64,000 bases of DNA, taken from Actinomycetes bacterium. GTDB taxonomy: Bacteria > Actinomycetota > Acidimicrobiia > Acidimicrobiales > RAAP-2. The stretch is from NCBI GenBank assembly GCA_021798955.1, contig JAJZBK010000002.1:89716-153715 (forward strand). The letters run 5' to 3'. Below the pieces are notes generated by a model that saw only the letters and a list, made by a program, of their open reading frames with translations, did not search any database and had not been told where the DNA came from. Shown in pieces: positions 44,133-51,437 of the stretch. The stretch's first letter is position 1, and each line of letters starts with the position of its first letter. A program made the translations under genes and the position numbers.

Positions 44133-44195
44133 ATGCACGTCCGCCGGCACCTCGCCGCCCTGGTGCGGGTCCAGCGAGCCGGCGACCGGTCGTGA
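44133..44195 (+). CDS. Putative leaderless 20-residue ORF coupled to fbiA
   Basis: ATG 44133 opens a frame encoding MHVRRHLAALVRVQRAGDRS. Its TGA (44193-44195) overlaps the GTG of fbiA (44192-44194) in the GTGA arrangement used by many genes in this window. A TAGTGT box sits eight bases before the ATG. The peptide is basic (five arginines, two histidines) with no hydrophobic segment. It may be a leader whose translation delivers ribosomes to fbiA, since fbiA has no clear ribosome binding site. It could also be chance; there is no homology evidence. Confidence 0.4.
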   Translation: MHVRRHLAALVRVQRAGDRS

Positions 44196-45130
44196 TCACG
44201 GCACTGGCCGGCGGGGTCGGTGCCGCCCGGCTCCTCGAGGGGATGGTGGAGGTCGTCGACGCTGCGACCATCACCGCCGTGGTCAACGTCGGCGACGACA
44301 CCCGACTGCACGGGCTCCACATCTCTCCCGACCTCGACACGGTGCTCTACACGCTGGCCGGGCTGTCCGACCGCGGCACCGGCTGGGGGCTGGCCGGTGA
44401 GTCGTGGACGGTGATGGCCGAGCTCGAACGACTGGGTGGTGAGACCTGGTTCCGCCTCGGCGACCGCGACCTCGCCACCCACTGCTACCGCACCCACCGG
44501 CTCGACCAGGGAGCGACGCTCAGCGAGGTGACCGCCGAGCTGGCTCGGGCCCGCGGGGTCCAGGTCCGGCTCCTGCCCGTCTCGGACGACCCGGTGCGGA
44601 CCCATCTGCGCTTGGCCAGCGGTCACGAGGTGCCCTTTCAGGAGTACTTCGTACGGCTCCGGCACGACGTCGCCGTCGCTGCCGTCCGGTTCGCCGGGGC
44701 CGACCAGGCACGCCCGGCGCCAGGGGTCCTCGAGGCGGTGGACGACGCCGAAGTGGTGGTGGTGTGCCCGTCGAACCCGGTGGTCTCCATCGGCCCCGTG
44801 GTCGCCGTCCCCGGCCTCCTCGACCACCTCCGCCGACGGCGGGACGTCGTCGTCGCGGTATCCCCCATCGTCGCCGGCGCGGCCATCAAGGGACCGGCAG
44901 CCCGGCTCATGGCCGAGTCGGGCTTCGAGCCCTCGGTAGTCGGCGTGGCGCGTTGGTACGCGCCGTGGGTCTCGACACTGGTGGTCGACAGAGCCGACGA
45001 GGCGCTCGCTCCGGCTGTCGAGGCGGAGGGCGTGCGTTGCGTGGTCGCGGACACGGTCATGAGCGACGTCAGACGGGCCGCCGAGCTGTCCCGCGCCGTC
45101 CTCGGAGCGCTCGGGGACGGTCGGCGGTGA
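44192..45130 (+). CDS. fbiA: LPPG/EPPG:FO transferase (CofD/FbiA)
   Basis: Transfers the phospho-lactate or phospho-enolpyruvate moiety from its GDP/GPP-activated form to FO, making F420-0 or dehydro-F420-0. The 312 residues begin with the family loop MITALAGGVGAARLLEGM, then TAVVNVGDDTRLHGLHISPD and LDTVLYTLAG. FQEYFVRLRHD, CPSNPVVSIGPV and SPIVAGAAIKGPAARLM follow. The first two blocks surround the metal- and nucleotide-binding site. The end overlaps fbiB by GTGA. This operon lies inside a glycan gene region as in mycobacteria, where fbiAB neighbour manB/wbbL/rmlD genes. Confidence 0.96.
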   Translation: MITALAGGVGAARLLEGMVEVVDAATITAVVNVGDDTRLHGLHISPDLDTVLYTLAGLSDRGTGWGLAGESWTVMAELERLGGETWFRLGDRDLATHCYRTHRLDQGATLSEVTAELARARGVQVRLLPVSDDPVRTHLRLASGHEVPFQEYFVRLRHDVAVAAVRFAGADQARPAPGVLEAVDDAEVVVVCPSNPVVSIGPVVAVPGLLDHLRRRRDVVVAVSPIVAGAAIKGPAARLMAESGFEPSVVGVARWYAPWVSTLVVDRADEALAPAVEAEGVRCVVADTVMSDVRRAAELSRAVLGALGDGRR

Positions 45131-45861
45131 CCCGGGGCGACGGTGGGCTCGCCGTCCACCCGGTCGTCGGCATCGGCGCTGTCGTCCCCGGTGACGACCT
45201 GGCCGGGGTCCTCGCCTGCGCCCTCGGTCCCACCTCCAGTGTCCCCGGCGGCCTGGCCGACGGAGACGTGCTCGTCGTCACCCAGAAGGTCGTCTCGAAG
45301 GCCGAGGGGCGCCTGGTCCCCGTCGACCCCGACGACCCAGCAGCCAAGCGCCGCGTCGTCGAGTCCGAGTCGGTCCGGGTGGTCCGCCGACGAGGCGACC
45401 TGCTCATCAGCGAGACCCGCCACGGCTTCGTCTGCGCCAACGCCGGCGTGGACCTCTCCAACGTGGAGGCCGGAACGGCAGCCCTCCTGCCAGTGGACCC
45501 CGACCGGTCAGCCCGGAGGATCCGGGCGGACCTTCGGCGCCGGTTGGGCGTCGAGGTGGGGGTCGTCATCTCCGACACGTTCGGACGCACCTGGCGCCGA
45601 GGCGTCACCGACGTCGCCATCGGGGTAGCCGGGGTCGCAGCGGTGGTCGACCTGCGCGGGACGCCGGATGCCACCGGCCGGGTGCTCGAGGCCACCGAGG
45701 TGTGCGTGGCCGACGAGCTCGCCGGCGCCGCCGAGCTCGTCATGGGCAAGGACCGGGGCGTCCCCGCCGCCGTCGTGCGGGGCGTGGCACCCGCCTGGCT
45801 ACGGGACGGCTCCGTGGCCGAGGAGATCGTCCGGCCCCCCTCCGAAGACCTGTTCCGCTGA
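45127..45861 (+). CDS. fbiB: F420-0:gamma-glutamyl ligase, single-domain (CofE/FbiB)
   Basis: Adds glutamates to F420-0 with GTP. The 244-residue protein covers only the CofE domain: VVGIGAVVPGDDLAGVLA, VLVVTQKVVSKAEGRLVPVD (about residues 48-67), RRRGDLLISETRHGFVCANA and VISDTFGRTWRRGVTDVAIG. Mycobacterial FbiB is about 450 residues because a C-terminal FMN-binding domain reduces dehydro-F420-0 and extends the glutamate tail. That domain is absent here; the protein stops right after the ligase fold. A separate reductase would be needed if the PEP route is used. Confidence 0.94.
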   Translation: MTRGDGGLAVHPVVGIGAVVPGDDLAGVLACALGPTSSVPGGLADGDVLVVTQKVVSKAEGRLVPVDPDDPAAKRRVVESESVRVVRRRGDLLISETRHGFVCANAGVDLSNVEAGTAALLPVDPDRSARRIRADLRRRLGVEVGVVISDTFGRTWRRGVTDVAIGVAGVAAVVDLRGTPDATGRVLEATEVCVADELAGAAELVMGKDRGVPAAVVRGVAPAWLRDGSVAEEIVRPPSEDLFR

Positions 45862-45883
45862 CCCCCGACCGCGGCACGGCTCC

Positions 45884-46852
45884 TCACCTGGGTGCGGTCG
45901 AGCCCCCCTGCTCCCCCCGGAGGTGCTCGAGCACCGAGCGCACTCCCTCGGCCACCGTCGTCCACGCCTTCCAGCCCAGCTGCATGGCCGCTCGGGACGG
46001 GTCGAGGCTGCACCTGCGCAGCTCGCCAGGGCGGGACGGGGCGTAGCGGGGCTGGAGGTCGGAACCGACCTGCCGGGCCATCTCTGCGTAGAGCGCGTTG
46101 ACCGACGTCTCGCGACCGGTGCCGATGTTGCAGACCAGCCCTCCACCCTTGGTGGCAGCGCGCACGAAGGCGTCGACCACGTCGTCGACGAAGACGAAGT
46201 CGCGCGTCTGGTTCCCGTCGCCGACGATCGTCACCTGCTCGCCGGCCAGGAGCCGTCGACCGAAGACGGCGACCATGCCGGTCTCGCCGTGGGGGTCCTG
46301 ACGGGGCCCGTACACGTTGGCCAGGGCCAGGGCCACGAACTCGAGGGTGTGGAGCTGGCGGTAGGCGACGAGGTAGTCGATGGCTGCCTTCTTCGAGACT
46401 CCAAACGGCGTGAGCGGCCGCGCCGGGAGCGACTCGCGCCAGGGGAGGTCGGAGGGATCCGGCTCGCCGTAGAGGGTCTCACCACTGGCGGCGAAGACGA
46501 CTCGCCTGCATCCGGCGGCACGGGCCCCTTCGAGGACACGGAGCGTCCCCAGCACGTTCACCTCCGCGTCGAAGACCGGGTCGGCGACCGAGATCCCGTC
46601 GTCGGCCTGGGCGGCGAGGTGGAAGACCACCTCGGGGCGGCGGAGGGTGAGGACGTCGACCACCTCGGGCGAGCGCACGTCCAGGTGGTGAACCGTGAGG
46701 CGACGGCCACTGCCCGCCCGCGCCTCAGCCAGGTTGACCAGCGAGCCGCTCGACAGATCGTCGACGACGTCGACAGTCGCTCCTTCGGCAAGCAGGCGGT
46801 CGACCAGCGTCGACCCGATGAAACCGGCGCCTCCGGTCACCAGCGCCCGCAC
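45884..46852 (-). CDS. NDP-sugar epimerase/dehydratase-like SDR with Phe at the catalytic Tyr
   Basis: A 322-residue extended SDR related to UDP-glucose 4-epimerase. GGAGFIG is at residues 7-13, DDLSSGSLVNL follows the second strand, and VFHLAAQADDGIS and NVYGPRQDPHGETGMVAVFG are typical. The YxxxK motif reads TPFGVSKKAAIDY: residue 150 is Phe (codon TTT at 46403-46405), Lys154 is kept. The serine-block reads AASGETLYGE. Loss of the Tyr hydroxyl normally cripples hydride-transfer chemistry, so the enzyme may be inactive, altered, or use another residue. It lies three bases after the pyrophosphorylase gene, suggesting one operon. Confidence 0.85.
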   Translation of the reverse strand: MRALVTGGAGFIGSTLVDRLLAEGATVDVVDDLSSGSLVNLAEARAGSGRRLTVHHLDVRSPEVVDVLTLRRPEVVFHLAAQADDGISVADPVFDAEVNVLGTLRVLEGARAAGCRRVVFAASGETLYGEPDPSDLPWRESLPARPLTPFGVSKKAAIDYLVAYRQLHTLEFVALALANVYGPRQDPHGETGMVAVFGRRLLAGEQVTIVGDGNQTRDFVFVDDVVDAFVRAATKGGGLVCNIGTGRETSVNALYAEMARQVGSDLQPRYAPSRPGELRRCSLDPSRAAMQLGWKAWTTVAEGVRSVLEHLRGEQGGSTAPR

Positions 46853-46855
46853 CGC

Positions 46856-47947
46856 TCAAGCCCCTTCTGGCACCCGCGCACCCTCAAGCTCGGTCCCGGC
46901 CGGGACCACGACGTCGGCACCGATCACCGACACCCCGAGCACGCTGCACCGTCGGCCGACGGTCGCCCCGGGGCCGACAATGGTCCGCTCGACGGTCGCT
47001 CGCTCTGCCACGCGAGCCCCAGGGAGCAGCACCGAGCCGCGCACGGTGGCACCGGCCTCGACCACGGCTCCGGCACCGACGACCGAGCCTTCGACCACGG
47101 CTCCGGCACCGACGACGGCTCCGGCACCGAGCAGTGACGTCGACACCGAGGCGCCGGCGGCGTCGGCGACACCCGTGCGCCAGACCTCCCGTCCCACGGC
47201 GGCGTCCTCGACTGCCCCGGGGGCCGGAGGGGATCCCCTTCGGCCCCGCAGGAGGTCGTCATGGGCACGCAGGTACGCCTCGGGGGTGCCGGTGTCGAGC
47301 CAGTAGGCGTCCGATCCACTGGCATAGAGGCGCCCGGCCTCGACGAGGGCAGGGAACGTCTCGCGCTCGATGGAGACCCGACGGCCCGCGGGGATCCGGT
47401 CGAGGACCTCGGCCTCGAGGACGTACGTGCCGGCGTTGATCAGGTTGGTGGGTGCCTCGTCCCGGCGCGGCTTCTCGATGAAGGCGGTCACCCGTCCCGT
47501 GGAGTCGGTGGGGACGACGCCGAAGGCAGAGGGGTCGGCCACCGGGGTGAGGGCGATGGTGGCGACGCCACCTCGCTCCCGGTGGAACCGGACCAGGGCA
47601 CCGAGGTCGAGGTCGGCGAGGACGTCACCGTTCACGACGACGAAGGTGTCGTCAACTCCGGCGTGGAGGGCGGCGAACCGGACAGCGCCGGCCGTGTCGA
47701 GGGGTGTCGGCTCGACGGCGTAGGTGACCGACACGCCGGCGACCACTCCGTCGGGATAGGCGTCGATGAAGGCGTCCGGCCGGTAGCCGAGGGAGAGGAC
47801 GGCGCGGTCGACGCCATGGAGGGCCAGCTGGCCGAGCACACGCTCGATCATCGGCTGCTCGACCACGGGGAGCATCTGCTTCGGGGTCGTGAGGGTGAGC
47901 GGCCTGAGGCGCGTCCCCTCGCCGCCCACGAGGACGACTGCCCTCAC
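46856..47947 (-). CDS. Mannose-1-phosphate guanylyltransferase-like pyrophosphorylase
   Basis: A 363-residue sugar-1-phosphate nucleotidyltransferase. The N-terminal domain has VLVGGEGTRLRPLTLTTPKQ (residues 6-25), VVNGDVLADLDLG, FIEKPRRDEAPTNLINAGTY and YWLDTGTPEAYLRAH. The last 110 residues are hexapeptide-like repeats (GAGAVVGAGAVVEGSVVGAG) that should form a left-handed beta-helix. By neighbours (manB, mannose isomerase) GDP-mannose is the likely product, as for mycobacterial ManB/RmlA2 proteins beside fbiAB. GTG 47947 overlaps the membrane-protein gene stop by GTGA. Confidence 0.9.
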   Translation of the reverse strand: MRAVVLVGGEGTRLRPLTLTTPKQMLPVVEQPMIERVLGQLALHGVDRAVLSLGYRPDAFIDAYPDGVVAGVSVTYAVEPTPLDTAGAVRFAALHAGVDDTFVVVNGDVLADLDLGALVRFHRERGGVATIALTPVADPSAFGVVPTDSTGRVTAFIEKPRRDEAPTNLINAGTYVLEAEVLDRIPAGRRVSIERETFPALVEAGRLYASGSDAYWLDTGTPEAYLRAHDDLLRGRRGSPPAPGAVEDAAVGREVWRTGVADAAGASVSTSLLGAGAVVGAGAVVEGSVVGAGAVVEAGATVRGSVLLPGARVAERATVERTIVGPGATVGRRCSVLGVSVIGADVVVPAGTELEGARVPEGA

Positions 47948-48723
47948 TTCGCGGTTCCGGACGGTGGCGTCGTGTTGGGGGTGGTGGGGGAACTCGTGGG
48001 GGTCGTGGGGGTCGGTACCGAGGTCGAGGGCACCGACGTCGGCACCGAGGTCTGGGCTCCGGTCACCGCCTTGATCAGGTTGGTGATGACTGCCGCCGGC
48101 GGCTTGGGGACCGCCTTGGTGGCCGGGACGAAGGCCACCGTGATCATCTGGCCGTTGGAGAACCTGAGCGACCGCGGGTCGCCGGGCGCTTCGGTGGACT
48201 TCTTGGCGCTGAAGTTGGGCCACTCGTCGACGATGACGAAGCCTTGTTTGCCGGCGTCAGGCGTCTTGGCAGGGCACCGCTCCCCGTTGCTGAAGACGCG
48301 GCCACCGGGGTAGCGCACCGTCGTGGTGGTCAACGCGAGCTTCTTGTACTCCGACACGAAGGTGCCCAGCGTGGCGTTCGCCCCCGACTCGCTGGCGTTC
48401 TTGGGCTGGATGGTCACGATGCCCGAGCCGTCGGTGGTGAACCCAGCCGACGGGTTGGTGCTGGCCGGGAGGTTCGGCTCGACCTTGCCGCAGATGTCGA
48501 CGGCGAGCGCCGCGTACCACGTCTGCGATGTCGTCGGCGGACCGGCCGACGAGGCGGTCTGGTGCGTTCGCTCGTAGCGGCTGTAGCCGATCAGGCCCAG
48601 GCCCACCACGCACAGCAGCACCAAGGCCGCGTACCAGTTGACCGGCATCTGGCCGCGGTAGGTCTTCCCGCCACCGGTGGACGCTGCTCGCGCCACCCAC
48701 TTCCCTGTCGAATTGCTGGGCAT
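47944..48723 (-). CDS. Single-pass exported protein, unknown function
   Basis: A 259-residue protein: a short cytoplasmic part, one membrane helix (WYAALVLLCVVGLGLIGYSR, about residues 30-49), a linker, an external domain of about 130 residues and a Thr/Pro/Ser-rich tail of about 40. Two cysteines (VDICGKV and GERCPAK) may be linked. The external domain has FVIVDEWPNF and RFSNGQMITVAFVPATKA. I do not recognise a family with confidence. Translational coupling to the pyrophosphorylase and its place among glycosyltransferases suggest a cell-wall role. Confidence 0.75.
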   Translation of the reverse strand: MPSNSTGKWVARAASTGGGKTYRGQMPVNWYAALVLLCVVGLGLIGYSRYERTHQTASSAGPPTTSQTWYAALAVDICGKVEPNLPASTNPSAGFTTDGSGIVTIQPKNASESGANATLGTFVSEYKKLALTTTTVRYPGGRVFSNGERCPAKTPDAGKQGFVIVDEWPNFSAKKSTEAPGDPRSLRFSNGQMITVAFVPATKAVPKPPAAVITNLIKAVTGAQTSVPTSVPSTSVPTPTTPTSSPTTPNTTPPSGTAK

Positions 48724-48745
48724 GATCGGGGGACACCCTAGCCCG

Positions 48746-49675
48746 TCACGGACGGTGCGGGGATCGGTGCCGTCCTTCGGGCCCGGCCCAGTGGTGGACG
48801 AAGGCCAAGGCGGCCCGTACGGCGAGCCCGGCCGCCACCGCCGGCAGGGCGAGGCGTCGCCAGCCGGTGCTCGAACGAGCGGCAAAGCGGAAGAGCGAGA
48901 CGTGGTGGTGCACGAGCATGGCGTAGGGGTGACGGGCGGTAGAGACCCCCTGGACGTGGACGGCCTCGGCGTCGGTCACGTAGCCGATCCGCCAACCTCG
49001 GCGCCCGAGCCGCCAGCACAGGTCGACGTCCTCGGCGTACATGAAGTACGACTCGTCGAAGCCACCGACCTGTTCGAAGGCGCCGCGCCGAACCACGAAG
49101 CAGGCCCCGGACACCCAGTCCACGTCGTACGTGCCCGACTCGGCAAGGTCGTCCATCCGGTAGGCGCGGGTGAAGCGGTTGTCGGGAGCGAACAGCCCGA
49201 GCAGCGCGTGCCCAGCGGCGTCGAGGAGCGACGGGAACCGGCGGGCCGACGGGTACCGCTCGCCGGTGGTAGCACGAATGAGGGGACCGACCAGTCCGAG
49301 GCCGGGGTCACGGTCGAGGGCGTCGACCAACCGGACGAGCGCTTCGGGGGACACCTCCACGTCCGGGTTGCATACGAGGACCACGTCGCCCCGGGTGACG
49401 GCGACACCCCGGTTGGCCCCCGCCCCGTAGCCCACGTTGCGCCCCGGGCGGACCACGGCGTCGACCAACCCGGTGGCCTCGGCCGCAGCGAGCGAGCCGT
49501 CGGACGAACCGTTGTCGACCACCACCACCTCGTCGGCGGCGGCGACGACCAGAGCGACCACACACCGGGCAAGGAGCGGCCCCGACTCATAGTTGACGAC
49601 AACCGCAGCCGTTCCACCGGGCCGTCGACCCGCCCGGCCGGTCTCCCCCGCGCCCGTCGGGCGTTCGGCGGTCAC
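48746..49675 (-). CDS. Family 2 glycosyltransferase, rhamnosyltransferase-like
   Basis: A 309-residue GT-A enzyme: TAAVVVNYESGPLLARCV, VVVVDNGSSDGSLAAAEATG (about 50-69), GRNVGYGAGANRG, the metal site VCNPDVEVSPEAL, VDWVSGACFVVRRGAFEQVG and YFMYAEDVDLCWRLGRRGWR. These are the hallmarks of WbbL-type rhamnosyltransferases, which in mycobacteria attach the rhamnose linker of arabinogalactan and lie next to rmlD and manB as here. A hydrophobic C-terminus may touch the membrane. GTG 49675 overlaps the preceding gene by GTGA. Confidence 0.92.
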   Translation of the reverse strand: MTAERPTGAGETGRAGRRPGGTAAVVVNYESGPLLARCVVALVVAAADEVVVVDNGSSDGSLAAAEATGLVDAVVRPGRNVGYGAGANRGVAVTRGDVVLVCNPDVEVSPEALVRLVDALDRDPGLGLVGPLIRATTGERYPSARRFPSLLDAAGHALLGLFAPDNRFTRAYRMDDLAESGTYDVDWVSGACFVVRRGAFEQVGGFDESYFMYAEDVDLCWRLGRRGWRIGYVTDAEAVHVQGVSTARHPYAMLVHHHVSLFRFAARSSTGWRRLALPAVAAGLAVRAALAFVHHWAGPEGRHRSPHRP

Positions 49676-50409
49676 CGGTCGGTGAGCACAGCCGCCTCCG
49701 GAGGCGGGGGCGGTAGCGGGGTGACACGGTACTTGAGGAGCGCCCACAGCGCGCCGAACCCGTCGTGCCAGGTGATCTTCTTGCCCTGAGCAACCTCGCG
49801 GCCGGCGTACGAGATCGGTACTTCGTAGATGCGGTACCCACGCCGGAGCACCTTGGCCGTGAGCTCGGGCTCGATCTCGAAGCGGTCGGACTCGAGGGGG
49901 AGACCGGCGAGGACCCGGCGGTCGAACACCTTCGAGCAGGTCTCCATGTCCGAGAGCGTGGAGGCGTAGAGGACGTTGGTGATGAGGACGAGGAAGCGGT
50001 TGCCCACCCAGTGGAGCGGGAGCATGTTCTTGCGCTCGCCGGTGAACCGGCTTCCGTAGACGACCCGGGCCTTCCCCCGCAGGAGCGGGTCGAGCAGCTT
50101 CGGCCAATCGGCCGGGTCGTACTCGAGGTCGGCGTCCTGGATGAGCACCAGGTCGCCCCGGGCCGCTGCCAGCCCGGTGCGCACGGCTGCGCCCTTACCC
50201 CGGTTGCGAGCGTGGGCGAGGACGCGCACGGTCGAGTCCTCGAGGGTGGCGAGCACCTGTCGGGTGCCGTCGGTCGACCCGTCGTCGACCACGACGATCT
50301 CCAGCTCGAGGGGAACGTCGACCTGGCGGATACGGCGCACCGCTTCGGCGACCGTGGTGCGCTCGTTGTAGACCGGCACGATCACGCTCAGGGTCCGGTA
50401 CCCGCTCAC
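49672..50409 (-). CDS. Polyprenyl-phosphate mannosyltransferase-like GT2
   Basis: A 245-residue soluble GT2 enzyme of the dolichol-phosphate mannose/glucose synthase group: LSVIVPVYNERTTVAEAVRR, IVVVDDGSTDGTRQVL, NRGKGAAVRTGLAAARGDLV, the metal site IQDADLEYDPADWPKLL and VVYGSRFTG. These enzymes load a sugar on polyprenyl phosphate for use outside the cell by GT-C enzymes. That would fit the large membrane glycosyltransferases elsewhere in the window, though no direct link is shown. GTG 50409 has GGAG six bases upstream. Confidence 0.9.
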   Translation of the reverse strand: MSGYRTLSVIVPVYNERTTVAEAVRRIRQVDVPLELEIVVVDDGSTDGTRQVLATLEDSTVRVLAHARNRGKGAAVRTGLAAARGDLVLIQDADLEYDPADWPKLLDPLLRGKARVVYGSRFTGERKNMLPLHWVGNRFLVLITNVLYASTLSDMETCSKVFDRRVLAGLPLESDRFEIEPELTAKVLRRGYRIYEVPISYAGREVAQGKKITWHDGFGALWALLKYRVTPLPPPPPEAAVLTDR

Positions 50410-50462
50410 GCCAGCTCCGTCCACACCAGTACCTCCCGGCTCACTCGCTGCCCGTTCCCGGC

Positions 50463-51437
50463 TCACTCGCTGCCCGCTCCCGGCTCGGAGGCGCTGCCCA
50501 GCCGCTGCTCGGCAACCAGTGCCTCGGCGGTTCGGGCGAGCCCGACGGCGAGCGGCGTGGTCGGCTCCCACCTGAGGAGCTGGCGGGCCAGTGAGATGTC
50601 GGGACGCCGGCGCGCCGGGTCGTCAGTCGGCAGCGGACGGTGCACGATGGTCGAGGTGGAGCCGGTCAGCTCGATGACCGTGCGCGCCAGCTCGAGGACG
50701 GTGTACTCGTCGGGGTTGCCGAGGTTGACCGGACCGGTCACCGAGGCGTCGAGCATGGCCACCAGTCCCCCAACCTCGTCGTCGACGTAGCAGAGGCTCC
50801 GGGTCTGGCTCCCGTCCCCGTAGACGGTGAGCGGATCGCCCCGGAGCGCCTGGGCCAGGAAGTTCGACACGACCCGACCGTCGTCGGTGCGGAGTCGGGG
50901 GCCGTAGGTGTTGAAGATGCGCACGACACCGACGTCCGTGCCCCGGGACCGGTGGTGGGCGAAGGTAAGTGCCTCGGAGAACCGCTTGGCCTCGTCGTAG
51001 ACGCTCCGAGGGCCGACCGGGTTGACGTTGCCCCAGTAGGACTCGGGCTGGGGGTGCACGGCCGGATCTCCGTACACCTCGCTCGTCGATGCCAGCAGGA
51101 AGCGGGCGTGGTTTCGCTCTGCCAGCTCGAGGGCGAGGCGGGTCCCTTCGCTCCCGACCGCCAGCGTGGCGAGCGGGCGGGCCAGGTAGTCGGGGGGGGA
51201 GGCCGGGCTGGCCAGGTGGCAGACCGCGTCGAGGGAGCCGTCCACCGGGACCGAGGTCGACACGTCGGCCTCGACGAGGGTGAAGGCGGGGTTCCCGAGC
51301 AGGTGGGCGACGTTGGCGCGGCGCCCGGTGGAGAAGTCGTCGACACAGACGACCTCGTCTCCCCGGGCCACGAGCCGGTCACACAGGTGAGAGCCGAGGA
51401 AGCCGGCACCTCCGAGGACGGCGACACGACCGGTCAC
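50463..51437 (-). CDS. UDP-glucuronate decarboxylase (UDP-xylose synthase)-like
   Basis: A 324-residue extended SDR: VAVLGGAGFLGSHLCDRLV, VDDFSTGRRANV, HLASPASPPDYLARPLATLA, LASTSEVYGDPAVHPQPESY, WGNVNPVGPRSVYDEAKRFS (catalytic Tyr and Lys) and RIFNTYGPRLRTDDGRVVSN. The PQPESYWGNVNPVGPRS block is a signature of the UXS group, which makes UDP-xylose from UDP-glucuronate. This fits the coupled UDP-glucose dehydrogenase upstream (GTGA overlap). A related 4,6-dehydratase activity cannot be excluded. Confidence 0.88.
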   Translation of the reverse strand: MTGRVAVLGGAGFLGSHLCDRLVARGDEVVCVDDFSTGRRANVAHLLGNPAFTLVEADVSTSVPVDGSLDAVCHLASPASPPDYLARPLATLAVGSEGTRLALELAERNHARFLLASTSEVYGDPAVHPQPESYWGNVNPVGPRSVYDEAKRFSEALTFAHHRSRGTDVGVVRIFNTYGPRLRTDDGRVVSNFLAQALRGDPLTVYGDGSQTRSLCYVDDEVGGLVAMLDASVTGPVNLGNPDEYTVLELARTVIELTGSTSTIVHRPLPTDDPARRRPDISLARQLLRWEPTTPLAVGLARTAEALVAEQRLGSASEPGAGSE

